In this document: piece by piece, positions 1 to 8,336 of the stretch
Layout: every line of letters begins with the position of its first letter
Position numbering within the stretch: the first letter of the stretch is position 1
Assembly: GCA_937871605.1 (NCBI GenBank)
Contig: CALMRM010000181.1
Coordinates: forward strand, 1-31,869
Source: an uncultured Terriglobus sp.
Lineage (GTDB): Bacteria; Acidobacteriota; Terriglobia; Terriglobales; Acidobacteriaceae
Length of the DNA: 31,869 nt
Direction of reading: 5' to 3'
The notes under the pieces: model-generated
Seen by the model: only the letters and a program-made list of their open reading frames with translations
Database searches by the model: none
Told to the model about the DNA's origin: nothing
Made by a program: the position numbers and the translations under genes

Positions 1-3000
1 CCATGAGCGTCTGCTGCGCTTCGGCGAGGCCCAGCTCCCACGGATTGCCCGCGTACTTGATGCTGGAGAGCGCCGCCGCGCCGGTGCCGCCGCTATTGCC
101 CGCGATCACAACGTAATCCGCATAGGCCTTGGCCACGCCCGCTGCAACCGTACCAACGCCGCAACTGGAAACCAGCTTGACGCCGACTGCTGCGCGCGGG
201 TTCACGCGCTTCAGGTCGTGGATAAGTTCTGCCAAGTCCTCGATGGAGTAGATATCGTGGTGCGGCGGAGGCGAGATGAGCGACACACCCGGCTGCGCAT
301 GTCGCAAGCGCGCGATGAGGCCGGTGACCTTGTGGCCGGGCAGCTGGCCGCCCTCACCGGGCTTGGCTCCCTGCGCCACCTTGATTTCAAGCTCCTCGGC
401 GTGCGCCAGGTACTCCGCCGTAACGCCAAAGCGACCGCTGGCAATCTGCTTAATCTTGTTGTTCAGGTGCGTGTGAACTGCGGGCGCTTCCACGATGGGC
501 TCTGCTACAGCCACGCCGCCAGCAGCCTTGGTGACAAACGTCGCGACCTCGCCGGCGGGCACCACACGGCGATTGCCGGGGTGCGGGCGGTAGACGTCGG
601 AGTCCTCGCCACCTTCACCGGTGTTCGACTTGCCGCCGATCCTGTTCATGGCGATGGTGATGGTCGAGTGCGCCTCCGGGCTCAAGGAGCCGAGGGACAT
701 GGCGCTGGACACAAAGCGCTTCATCAGGCTTGCGGGCAGCTCAACATCCTCGAGCGCGATCTCCGGGCCGGCAGGGCGAATCTCCAGCAACTCACGCAGC
801 ACGGTCGGCGTGTCCTTGGCAGCGACAGCACTGCTGTACAGCTGGAACGACTTTGCCGGATCTTCCGGCAAGGGCACGTTGCGCGCGCTGCCCACCACCG
901 ATTGCAGCGCCTTTACATTCGAGGGCTGCCAGGCATGCGGCTCCGCCACATCGGCTTTGCGAAACTTGACCCAGCCATAATCGGGCAGGTCGATCTTCTG
1001 CTGCAGGTCCGGCGTGATGGGCGCGTCCCACAGCTGCCGGATGCCGTGCTCGATGTCGGCAAAGCCTATGCCGCCGAGCGGCGCGGGTGTCTTCGGAAAG
1101 CAACGGTCCACCACGGCCTGCGACAGGCCCAGCGCATCGAAGGGGTATGCACCGCGGTAGCTGTCCACGACGCTGACGCCCATCTTCGACATGATCTTGG
1201 CGAGTCCCGCGTCGAAGGCCTTTAGCATCTTTACTTCGGGCACCTTGGGGTCGCCGTCCGCACCTGCAGTGGCGCGCGCCGTCTCGAGTGCAAGCCATGG
1301 GCACACCGCGCCTGCGCCATACCCGATCAGCACCGCCGCATGGTGCACGTCGCGCACGTCGCCGGCTTCGGCAACAATGCCGGTGCTGGTGCGCAACCCG
1401 GCTTGCACCAGTGCGTGGTGCACCACGCTCACGGCCATGGCCATGGGAATGGGCAGAAGTTCAGCGTCTGCATTGCGATCGCTGAGCAGCAGCATCTCGA
1501 CGCCGTCGCGTACCAGATCTACAGCGTTGGCGCAGAGCGCGTCCAGCCCGGCCTCGAGCGAGCGGCGCGCGGAGAAGACGCATTTGAGTTCGCGCAGGCG
1601 CAGTTCGTCCGTGTGCGGGTAGCGGCCCTGTCGCAGTGATTCCAGCTTGCCGATGGACAGAAAGGGCGAGTGCAGCGACAGGCCGGGCAGCGCCGCATCC
1701 TTGCTGAGCATGTGCGACCAGGGGCCCAGGCGCGTATGCAGCGAAACGACGATGGCCTCGCGCAACGGATCGATAGCCGGATTGGTGACCTGCGCGAAAC
1801 GCTGGCGGAAGTAAGCGTAGACAGGCCGCGGCGTTTTCGCAAGGTACGCCAGCGGCGTGTCGTCGCCCATGGACCAGACCGCGTCTTTCGCGTCGGTCGC
1901 CATGGGCTGCAGCACCATGCGCACGTCTTCCTTCGTGTAGCCAAAGTGGCGCTGCGCGCGACCGATGGCCTCCGTGTCGGTGGGCGGCAGGTCCACCCAC
2001 TCGGCCTGAATGGTCCGCTCGTCCAACAGCGACTTGTAATGCCCATCGGCGTCGAACAGGTCCAACAACGCGTCGTTTTCGTAGATCTTTCTTTCCTGGA
2101 GATCGACGACGATCATCTGTCCTGGCCCGAGCCTGCCACTGTGCACAACCGTTGCCGGATCCAGGTCGACCAGGCCCGCCTCGGACCCGGCAACAATAAG
2201 GCCCGCCTCTGTGATGGCGAAGCGGCTGGGGCGCAGGCCATTGCGGTCCAGCGCCGCGCCCACATAGCGGCCATCGGTAAAGGCCAGCGCGGCGGGGCCA
2301 TCCCACGGCTCGGTCACGTCCATGTGGTACTGCAGAAAGTCAGAGTGGCGGCTGGCCACGGCAGGTGGCAAAAGGATGCGGATGGCTTCGGCCACGGTGC
2401 GGCCATTGTGCATTAGCAGCTCGACTGTTTCGTCCAGGCTGGTGCTGTCGGTGCCATCTGCTGTCAGGATGGGCTGGCACTCGGCGGGCAGGGTGCTGTA
2501 GCGCGCCTCCATGCGGGCGCGGTTGCCCCACACGGTATTGATTTCGCCGTTGTGCGCCAGGGTGCGGCCTGGCTGTGCGCGGTGCCAAGCGGGCGTGGTG
2601 TTGGTGGCATAGCGCTGGTGGAACAGTGCAAAGGGCGTGGTGTACGTCTCGTCCTGCAGGTCGGGGTAAAACTCCGGCAGAAGGCGGCCGATGCACATGG
2701 ATTTGTACACCATCGTCTTCGACGACAGCGAGGCTACGTAGCCGGTGACCTCGCCCGCCTCAAAGCGGCGCTCGAAGCTCTTACGCGCCAGGTAGAGCTT
2801 GCGCTCCATTTCCGCTTCCGGCGCGCCGGTCACCAGCAGGTGCTTGATATGCGGCATGGTGCTGAGGGCGATCTCACCGAGCACGTCGCTGCGCACCGGC
2901 ACATCGCGGAGAGCCAGCACGCGCAAGCCCTGCGCTTCCACGCACGCCGTCAGCACTGCGCAGGTGTTGGCAGTAGCTTCAGGAATAAACACCACGCCGA

Positions 3001-3337
3001 CACCCAGCGGCTCGTCCTCTGCGAGTTCCACGCCTGCGCTGCGTAGCAGCAGATCGCGTGGCACCGCCGTCATGATGCCCACGCCGTCAGAACTCTTGCC
3101 GTCTGCCGCTACAGCGCCGCGGTGTGCCAGCCGCGCCAGGGCAGTCAGCGCGTCAGACAGCACCTGGTGCGAGGCCTCGGCTGTGCTGTCGGCAACAAAC
3201 CCCACACCGCAGCTGTCATGGTCGAAGCGCGAGTCCAGGAGTGAACGGGCTGGGAGCGAACGCACCGGCAGCAAGCGCCCCGGTGTGTTCCGGGCGCGAC
3301 GGGGCGTGCAACAGGAAGCAGGCTGACAGGTGTCCAT
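1..3337 (-). CDS. gltB: Glutamate synthase (GOGAT) large subunit, partial (C-terminus beyond left edge)
   Basis: Glutamate synthase large chain makes two glutamates from glutamine and 2-oxoglutarate in the cytoplasm. The minus frame is open from ATG 3337-3335 to the window edge (about 1112 residues; the family has about 1500). An in-frame TGA lies just upstream of the ATG, so the start cannot be earlier. The first 42 residues look like the cleaved propeptide; Cys43 in DSCGVGF would become the N-terminal nucleophile of the class-II glutaminase domain. AHNGEINT lies near residue 260. The FMN/synthase domain shows GEGGQLPGHKV near residue 997 and SPPPHHDIYSIEDL near 1025, and GGTGAAALSSIKYAG close to the edge. 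The distal synthase region, expected to hold most 3Fe-4S cysteines, and the C-terminal beta-helix are outside the window. It is divergent from argR across 271 bp, which suggests shared control of glutamate and arginine synthesis (inference). Confidence 0.96.
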   Translation of the reverse strand, partial: MDTCQPASCCTPRRARNTPGRLLPVRSLPARSLLDSRFDHDSCGVGFVADSTAEASHQVLSDALTALARLAHRGAVAADGKSSDGVGIMTAVPRDLLLRSAGVELAEDEPLGVGVVFIPEATANTCAVLTACVEAQGLRVLALRDVPVRSDVLGEIALSTMPHIKHLLVTGAPEAEMERKLYLARKSFERRFEAGEVTGYVASLSSKTMVYKSMCIGRLLPEFYPDLQDETYTTPFALFHQRYATNTTPAWHRAQPGRTLAHNGEINTVWGNRARMEARYSTLPAECQPILTADGTDSTSLDETVELLMHNGRTVAEAIRILLPPAVASRHSDFLQYHMDVTEPWDGPAALAFTDGRYVGAALDRNGLRPSRFAITEAGLIVAGSEAGLVDLDPATVVHSGRLGPGQMIVVDLQERKIYENDALLDLFDADGHYKSLLDERTIQAEWVDLPPTDTEAIGRAQRHFGYTKEDVRMVLQPMATDAKDAVWSMGDDTPLAYLAKTPRPVYAYFRQRFAQVTNPAIDPLREAIVVSLHTRLGPWSHMLSKDAALPGLSLHSPFLSIGKLESLRQGRYPHTDELRLRELKCVFSARRSLEAGLDALCANAVDLVRDGVEMLLLSDRNADAELLPIPMAMAVSVVHHALVQAGLRTSTGIVAEAGDVRDVHHAAVLIGYGAGAVCPWLALETARATAGADGDPKVPEVKMLKAFDAGLAKIMSKMGVSVVDSYRGAYPFDALGLSQAVVDRCFPKTPAPLGGIGFADIEHGIRQLWDAPITPDLQQKIDLPDYGWVKFRKADVAEPHAWQPSNVKALQSVVGSARNVPLPEDPAKSFQLYSSAVAAKDTPTVLRELLEIRPAGPEIALEDVELPASLMKRFVSSAMSLGSLSPEAHSTITIAMNRIGGKSNTGEGGEDSDVYRPHPGNRRVVPAGEVATFVTKAAGGVAVAEPIVEAPAVHTHLNNKIKQIASGRFGVTAEYLAHAEELEIKVAQGAKPGEGGQLPGHKVTGLIARLRHAQPGVSLISPPPHHDIYSIEDLAELIHDLKRVNPRAAVGVKLVSSCGVGTVAAGVAKAYADYVVIAGNSGGTGAAALSSIKYAGNPWELGLAEAQQTLM

Positions 3338-3434
3338 GGCTCATTTTACGTCCCAAAGCGGCGTTTCGACCGCACGGAAACGTGATCCTTCTGTAAGGTT
3401 CCTAACTATCTGTTAGACGCAGCAGGAGGGCTGC

Positions 3435-3464
3435 TTGACGTTCAGGCTTGTGTATATTTATACA
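3435..3464 (+). promoter_or_regulatory. Predicted sigma70-type promoter of the arg cluster
   Basis: A TTGACG -35 element (3435-3440) stands 18 bp before a TATACA -10 element (3459-3464). The -10 lies inside the first ARG-box palindrome, so a bound repressor would cover it. Transcription would start near 3471, leaving a leader of roughly 140 nt before argR. This is a consensus match read by eye; no start site is known. Confidence 0.5.
3451..3464. promoter_or_regulatory. ARG box 1 (predicted ArgR operator)
   Basis: TGTATATTTATACA fits the ArgR half-site pattern TGNATWWWWATNCA at every defined position. It overlaps the predicted -10 element of the arg promoter and lies upstream of argR itself, which fits autorepression by arginine-bound ArgR. 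Confidence 0.65.
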
Positions 3465-3470
3465 TGTTCT

Positions 3471-3484
3471 TGCATAGTTATGCA
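3471..3484. promoter_or_regulatory. ARG box 2 (predicted ArgR operator)
   Basis: TGCATAGTTATGCA fits TGNATWWWWATNCA apart from one G in the central AT tract. Its centre is 20 bp from that of box 1, about two helical turns. This is the paired arrangement expected for an ArgR hexamer touching two adjacent boxes on one face of the DNA. The predicted transcription start falls at its left edge. Confidence 0.6.
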
Positions 3485-3517
3485 TCGCTTTCGAACGGCA
3501 TGCACTCTAAGCAAGTG

Positions 3518-3538
3518 AGCCGGCAAGACCGGCCGGCT
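3518..3538 (+). other. Stem-loop in the argR leader
   Basis: AGCCGGC (3518-3524) pairs perfectly with GCCGGCT (3532-3538) around a 7-nt loop, giving a GC-rich 7-bp stem in the untranslated leader of argR. No T-tract follows, so it is not a standard terminator. A second, weaker stem (CTGAT 3556-3560 with ATCAG 3565-3569) follows. Their role is unknown; they may be chance structures in GC-rich DNA. Confidence 0.35.
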
Positions 3539-3608
3539 TCCGCCCCACCACAGGACTGATAGGAATCAGCGGGAAGCAGACATCATCAGGGAACAGGGGC
3601 GGTAACGC

Positions 3609-4046
3609 ATGAAGCAGCAACGGCATACGGCGATCCGGGACTTGCTGGTGACCACCAGCGTCCTGTCGCAGGACGAGCTGCGCAAGAAGCTGGCAAAGCG
3701 CGGAATCACCGTGACACAGGCCACACTTTCCCGCGACATCCAAGAGCTCAAGGTCATGAAGGGGCCGAATGGGTATGCGCTGCCGGAGAGCGGTGGCGAA
3801 GCCGACGACCTGCCCGGCGTTCAAGAGACATTGGAAAGTTTCGGTCTGGTGGTCAAGCAGGCGCAAAACCTCTTGATCGTGGAAACCCTTACAGGCACCG
3901 CGCAGACAGTCGCCACGGTGCTGGACAACGAGGACTGGCCGGAGCTGATGGGCACCGTCGCTGGTGATGACACCGTGCTTGTGATCTGCGCCGATGGAAA
4001 GCAGGCCGCCCTGCTGAAAGAGCGGATGGAAGGCCTGATCGGGTGA
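3609..4046 (+). CDS. argR: Arginine repressor ArgR
   Basis: ArgR is the hexameric, arginine-dependent regulator of arginine synthesis and, in some bacteria, catabolism. The 145-residue length is normal. The N-terminal winged helix-turn-helix (about residues 1-70) contains SQDELRKKLAKRGITVTQAT and the signature TQATLSRDI, whose recognition helix reads DNA. The C-terminal oligomerisation and arginine-binding domain (about 80-145) contains GTAQTVATVLD and GTVAGDDTVLV, with the paired aspartates that contact arginine in known ArgR structures. The ATG is preceded by AGGGGCGG. It is the first gene of the cluster and overlaps argC in a GTGA junction. Two ARG boxes lie at its promoter, so it probably represses itself together with the biosynthetic genes. 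A leading argR is less usual than a distant one. Confidence 0.95.
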   Translation: MKQQRHTAIRDLLVTTSVLSQDELRKKLAKRGITVTQATLSRDIQELKVMKGPNGYALPESGGEADDLPGVQETLESFGLVVKQAQNLLIVETLTGTAQTVATVLDNEDWPELMGTVAGDDTVLVICADGKQAALLKERMEGLIG

Positions 4047-5152
4047 GCACTCCTGCATTCGCGGGCGAGCTGGCAACAGCGCCCGCACAGACCCGTATTT
4101 CCATGAGGACTGCCGTTGCGGGCGTCACCGGCTATGCCGGTGCGGAGCTTGCGCGACTGCTGCTCGCGCACCCACGCCTGCAGGATGCACAGCCTGTGCT
4201 CCTGGGCCGCATGGACGCCGCCACAGACCCGACCACGTTGTACGAGATGCATCCGCAGCTTGCCCGTAACGATGGCCGTCCCGCGCCGCCGGTCGTCCCC
4301 TTTACCTGGCAGAGGCTGCGCGACAGCGGCACCGAACTCCTGTTCCTGGCGACGCCGCACGAGCAGTCGCGCGAGTGGGTGCCGGATGCGGTTGCGAACG
4401 GACTCCGCGTCATCGATCTGTCCGGCGCGTGGCGGCTGCACGACCCGGCGAATGCCGCCGTGTACAAGCTGCACGATGCCGATCCGGCACTTGCATCCAG
4501 CTTGCAGGGTGAAGCAGTGTATGGCTGCCCGGAACTGCATCGCGAAGAGATCGCCGGGGCGCGGCTCGTGGCGAATCCTGGCTGTTACGCAACGTCGATC
4601 ATTCTTGCGCTCGCGCCACTGCTGCAGGCCGGGCTCGTGGACCTGAACCATGGCATTGTGTGCGACGCCAAGTCCGGTGTCTCCGGCGCGGGCAAAGCAG
4701 CTACTGCGAAGACGCACTTCATGTACGCCGCCGACAATCTTTCGGCGTACGCGGTCTTCGGGCATCGGCACACGGGCGAACTGCTGGAGCAGCTCCGCCT
4801 CACGGCAGAGCAGATCCAGTTCACGCCGCACCTCCTGCCCATACCGCGCGGCATCCTCTCGACGATCTACCTACGGCTGAACGCCGATCCGCCGGCGGAT
4901 CGGATTGAACAAACACTACGACAGTTTTATGCAGACAGCCCCATGGTGCGTGTACGCCGCCCCGGCGACCTACCGCAGATTCAGCATGTGGTGCGCACAA
5001 GCTTTTGCGACATCGGCTTCGAGCTTGCGCCGGACGGGCGGCGGTTGGTGCTGGTCAGCTGCCTGGACAACTTATTAAAGGGCGCGGCAAGCCAGGCCGT
5101 GCAGAACCTGAACGTGATGGCTGGCTGGAACGAAGAGGAGGGACTCCTATGA
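4043..5152 (+). CDS. argC: N-acetyl-gamma-glutamyl-phosphate reductase
   Basis: ArgC reduces N-acetylglutamyl-5-phosphate to the semialdehyde with NADPH, the third step of ornithine synthesis. The nucleotide-binding start AGVTGYAGAELARLL is followed by the dehydrogenase fold. The catalytic cysteine is Cys181 in NPGCYATS, and GHRHTGE carries the conserved C-terminal histidine. The GTG start at 4043 overlaps the argR stop (GTGA) and has GGAAGG about 10 nt upstream, which favours coupled initiation and gives 369 residues. An in-frame ATG at 4103 would give 349 residues, closer to the usual family length, but lacks a ribosome-binding site. The first 20 residues are therefore uncertain. It overlaps argB by 4 nt. 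Confidence 0.95.
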   Translation: MSTPAFAGELATAPAQTRISMRTAVAGVTGYAGAELARLLLAHPRLQDAQPVLLGRMDAATDPTTLYEMHPQLARNDGRPAPPVVPFTWQRLRDSGTELLFLATPHEQSREWVPDAVANGLRVIDLSGAWRLHDPANAAVYKLHDADPALASSLQGEAVYGCPELHREEIAGARLVANPGCYATSIILALAPLLQAGLVDLNHGIVCDAKSGVSGAGKAATAKTHFMYAADNLSAYAVFGHRHTGELLEQLRLTAEQIQFTPHLLPIPRGILSTIYLRLNADPPADRIEQTLRQFYADSPMVRVRRPGDLPQIQHVVRTSFCDIGFELAPDGRRLVLVSCLDNLLKGAASQAVQNLNVMAGWNEEEGLL

Positions 5153-5931
5153 AGTATGTAGTCAAACTCGGGGGTGCCGCGCTAGAACGACCGGAGTTGG
5201 TTGACGCTATTGGCAAGGCCATTGCAGAGCTGGTCGGCGACGGTCACCAGGTTGCCATCGTGCACGGTGGTGGCGTGCAACTGACGCGCACGCTGCAGCA
5301 GATGGGCAAGCAGAGCGAGTTCATCAGCGGTCTGCGTGTGACGGACGCGGAGACGCGCGATGCCGCGCTGATGGTGTTGGCCGGGCGTGTGAACAAGTCG
5401 CTGGTGGCCTCGCTAGGGCAGCAGGGGCAGGCTGCGGTGGGCATTTGCGGCGGCGACGGGCATGTATTTCGCGCGCGCAAGAAGAAGACAGCGCAAGACC
5501 TCGGCTTTGTGGGTGAGATTGCCGCAACCGACGTGCGCTGGCTCGACGCCATCTGGAAGATGGGCGCAGTGCCAGTGATCAGTTCCATGGCCCTGGGCTA
5601 CGACGGCGAGTACTACAACATCAACGCGGACGAGATGGCCAGCGCGACAGCAGCAGCTACCAAGGCCGATGCGCTCGTATTTCTGACCGATGTGCCCGGC
5701 GTGAAGGGTGCGGACGGCCAGGTGATGCGGTGGCTGTCGCTCAAGGAAATTCCGCAGCTTGAGAAGCAGGCGGTCATCAGCGGTGGCATGCTGCCCAAGC
5801 TGAACAGCTGCCGCGATGCCCTGCTGGCCGGAGTCAAGCGAGTACGCATCCTGCCCGCGGAAGCGGCCAGGGTACTGCCCGACCTGATTAGCACACGGGT
5901 GAATGACGGAACGGAGGTGATGGTCGCATGA
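5149..5931 (+). CDS. argB: Acetylglutamate kinase
   Basis: ArgB phosphorylates N-acetylglutamate with ATP. The start is ATG 5149 in an ATGA overlap with argC, preceded by a strong GAGGAGGG. The frame stays open further upstream inside argC, but homology begins at MKYVVKLGG. The protein has 260 residues. Residues matching E. coli catalytic and substrate positions are visible: Lys6 (VVKLGG), the glycine loop HGGGV at 39-43, Arg63 (GLRVT), Asn157/Asp161 in NINADEMA, and Lys217 (SGGMLPK). It is the short form: the N-terminal helix that arginine-feedback-inhibited kinases carry ahead of the first strand is absent. By analogy with E. coli NAGK it is probably arginine-insensitive (inference). It ends in an ATGA overlap with argD. 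Confidence 0.96.
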   Translation: MKYVVKLGGAALERPELVDAIGKAIAELVGDGHQVAIVHGGGVQLTRTLQQMGKQSEFISGLRVTDAETRDAALMVLAGRVNKSLVASLGQQGQAAVGICGGDGHVFRARKKKTAQDLGFVGEIAATDVRWLDAIWKMGAVPVISSMALGYDGEYYNINADEMASATAAATKADALVFLTDVPGVKGADGQVMRWLSLKEIPQLEKQAVISGGMLPKLNSCRDALLAGVKRVRILPAEAARVLPDLISTRVNDGTEVMVA

Positions 5932-7241
5932 ACCACATCGCTGACAGCAATGGAGTGGCAAGTAACTTCGAGGAGGCATCGCAGCACATGAATCTTCACA
6001 CAACCCAAGCGGCGGAAAAAAAGCTGCTGCTGCAGACCTACGAGCGGTACCCCATTCTGCTGAAGCGTGGCGAAGGCGTCTACCTGTATGACGACGCGGG
6101 CACGCGCTACCTCGACCTGCTGAGCGGCATTGGCGTTTCCGCGCTTGGGTACGGCCACCCCGCCATCACCCGCGCCATTACGGAGCAGGCTGGGACGCTG
6201 CTGCACACGTCGAATCTCTTCTTTCACGACGGCACTGCCACCCTGGCGCTGAAGCTGACGGAGCTGACGGGCATGGACCGCGTCTTCTTCTGCAACAGCG
6301 GCACCGAGGCGTGGGAGGCGGCGCTGAAGCTGGCGCGTGCCCACGCGGGTCTGCTGCGGAAAGAAGGTAAGCGCATCGGCACACGGTTTATCGCGCTGGA
6401 GCACTCGTTCCATGGGCGCACGGTGGGCTCCGTGGCGACGACGCACAAGCTCAAATATCGCGAGCCGTTCGGCCCGCTGATGCCGGACGTCACCTTTGTG
6501 CCGTTCGACGACGTGGACGCACTGCGCGCTGCGTTCAGCGAGGACCTCTGCGCGATCTGCCTGGAGCCAGTACAGGGTGAGGGCGGCATTCATCCCGTGT
6601 CGCAGGAGTTCTTTGCCGTCGCACGCGAACTGTGCGACAGCACCGGTGCGCTGCTGCTGGCGGATGAGATCCAAAGCGGCATGGGCCGCACCGGCAAGTG
6701 GTGCGCCTACCAGCACTACGGTATCCAGCCGGACGTGACCACGCTGGCCAAGCCCATCGCCGGTGGACTGCCCATGGGCGCGATGCTGTGCACGGATGAG
6801 GCGGCGCGCGCCATCACGCCGGGCATGCACGGCACCACCTTCGGTGGCGGGCCGCTGGCCTGCGCGGTAGCCATTGCGGTCATTGACGAGATCCAGCGCG
6901 CTGGCTTACTGCAGCATGTGGCGGAGACCGGTGACTACTTCATCCATCAAGTGCGCGTGCTGCAGGCAGAACACCCCAGTGCCATTGTGGATGTGCGTGG
7001 GTTGGGATTTATGATCGGGGTAGAAATGCGCTCGGCAGAGATCGCGAAAGAGCTCGCCGAACGCATGATGTTCGAACATCACATCATCCTGAACCGGACC
7101 AGCGAAACGGTGCTGCGCTTCCTGCCGCCATTTCTTATCACCCGGGCCCACGTTGACGAAACCATTGCTGCCCTGGGCAGCCTGTTGCAAGAGGTAGGCG
7201 CGGCTGAGGCCGTGCCCGCCGGAGAAGAAGTACATGGGTAG
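5928..7241 (+). CDS. argD: Acetylornithine aminotransferase
   Basis: ArgD is a PLP-dependent class III aminotransferase that converts N-acetylglutamate semialdehyde to N-acetylornithine, and can also act on succinyl-diaminopimelate. It has FFCNSGTEAWEAALKLAR for the cofactor phosphate, LADEIQSGMGRTG with the cofactor-binding Asp, and Lys275 in TLAKPIAGGLP as the Schiff-base lysine. ATG 5928 overlaps the argB stop (ATGA) and gives 437 residues. A second in-frame ATG at 5988 has AGGAGG 11 nt upstream and starts the conserved sequence MNLHTTQAAEKKLLLQTYE, so the extra 20 residues may not be made. The C-terminus overlaps argF by 8 nt. Confidence 0.95.
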   Translation: MNHIADSNGVASNFEEASQHMNLHTTQAAEKKLLLQTYERYPILLKRGEGVYLYDDAGTRYLDLLSGIGVSALGYGHPAITRAITEQAGTLLHTSNLFFHDGTATLALKLTELTGMDRVFFCNSGTEAWEAALKLARAHAGLLRKEGKRIGTRFIALEHSFHGRTVGSVATTHKLKYREPFGPLMPDVTFVPFDDVDALRAAFSEDLCAICLEPVQGEGGIHPVSQEFFAVARELCDSTGALLLADEIQSGMGRTGKWCAYQHYGIQPDVTTLAKPIAGGLPMGAMLCTDEAARAITPGMHGTTFGGGPLACAVAIAVIDEIQRAGLLQHVAETGDYFIHQVRVLQAEHPSAIVDVRGLGFMIGVEMRSAEIAKELAERMMFEHHIILNRTSETVLRFLPPFLITRAHVDETIAALGSLLQEVGAAEAVPAGEEVHG

Positions 7242-8331
7242 CAAAACCGTAGTTATGCCGGGTGCCGGAAGCAATGGCGCGCCGGACGGGCCCAAGCCGA
7301 AGGCGACGTTGGGCATTCAGTCGGACGCCGCTTTTACGCAGGCAGCAAAGTCACTGCGGGGGCGAGACCTGTGCTCCGTGGCCGATTTGTCACCGCAGGA
7401 ACTTGCCGCGCTGCTCGAACTGGCGCACGCCGTCAAGGCGCACCCGGAAGATTTCGCGCACGCGCTCGATGCGAAGCAGATGGTGCTGATCTTTGAAAAG
7501 GCATCCTTGCGCACACGCCTAACCTTTGAGGCCGCGATCAACACCTGCGGCGGCAACGCCATCTTTTACGACCAGACCGCGTCACCGCTGGGTGAGCGTG
7601 AGTCGCTCTCGGACGTGGCGCACAACCTGGAGCGCTGGATGAACGTTATCGTGCTGCGGACCTATGCGCACGATACGGTGACAGATATCGCGGGCTTCTC
7701 AAAGGTACCGGTCATCAATGCCCTGTCCGACTACGAACATCCGTGCCAAGCCATTGCCGACTTCCTGACAGTCGAGGAGCGGCTCGGCTCGTCCGAGGGC
7801 GTGAAGTTCACCTATGTGGGCGACGGCAACAACGTGTGCCACTCACTCATGCTGTGTGGTGCGCTGCTGGGCGCTCATGTGACCGTGGCCACGCCCAAGG
7901 GCTACGAGCCCAAGCTCGACGTGATCCACAAGGCCATGGCGATTGCGGAAGAGACGGGTAGCACGCTCACGCTGACGCACGACCCGGTCAAAGCGGTGCA
8001 GGGTGCTGATGCGGTCTATACGGACGTGTGTATTTCCATGGGCCAGGAGAATGAAACGCAGCGCCGTACACCTATCTTCAAGCCATTCCAGGTGAACGAA
8101 CAGTTAATGTCAGAGGCCGCGGGACACGCTGTTTTCATGCACTGCCTGCCTGCGCACCGTGGGCAGGAGGTGACGGACGGCGTCATCGATAGTGAACAGT
8201 CCGTCGTGTTTGAGCAAGCGGAAAACCGGCTTCATGCACAAAAGGCACTGCTACTGATGCTGCTGGGCGGGGCCAAGCGGATTCCACGCGACCGCGGGCT
8301 GAACGGCAAGCGCCGCCGGACTTTGGCATAA
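7234..8331 (+). CDS. argF: Ornithine carbamoyltransferase
   Basis: It joins carbamoyl phosphate to ornithine to form citrulline. Carbamoyl-phosphate contacts are at SLRTR (91-95; many relatives have STRTR) and HPCQ (169-172). The ornithine loop is DVCISMGQE (264-272, with Cys where Trp is common), and the catalytic HCLP is at 303-306 within FMHCLPAHRGQEVTDGV. VGDGNNVCHSL near 195-205 separates it from aspartate carbamoyltransferase. At 365 residues it is longer than the usual 305-330 because of about 40 extra N-terminal residues (MGSKTVVMPGAGSNG...), which look disordered. The start overlaps argD by 8 nt and has GGAGAAG upstream. The C-terminus is basic (GKRRRTLA). It is followed by the palindromic argF-argG spacer. 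Confidence 0.95.
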   Translation: MGSKTVVMPGAGSNGAPDGPKPKATLGIQSDAAFTQAAKSLRGRDLCSVADLSPQELAALLELAHAVKAHPEDFAHALDAKQMVLIFEKASLRTRLTFEAAINTCGGNAIFYDQTASPLGERESLSDVAHNLERWMNVIVLRTYAHDTVTDIAGFSKVPVINALSDYEHPCQAIADFLTVEERLGSSEGVKFTYVGDGNNVCHSLMLCGALLGAHVTVATPKGYEPKLDVIHKAMAIAEETGSTLTLTHDPVKAVQGADAVYTDVCISMGQENETQRRTPIFKPFQVNEQLMSEAAGHAVFMHCLPAHRGQEVTDGVIDSEQSVVFEQAENRLHAQKALLLMLLGGAKRIPRDRGLNGKRRRTLA

Positions 8332-8336
8332 AGGGG

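Noticed and set aside
218..1225. 335-codon plus-strand open frame
   Set aside because: It lies wholly antisense to gltB, whose minus frame reads as continuous glutamate synthase. Its composition (Arg/His/Leu-rich, no motif) is that of a GC-rich shadow frame.
3402..3416. CTAAC-TATCT-GTTAG inverted repeat in the gltB upstream region
   Set aside because: It is a short palindrome matching no operator I recognise. A similar CTGTTAG near 17240 is a 7-mer that can recur by chance.
5613..6830. 405-codon minus-strand open frame
   Set aside because: It is antisense to argB and argD, which carry all their catalytic motifs. No start signal or domain is recognisable in it.
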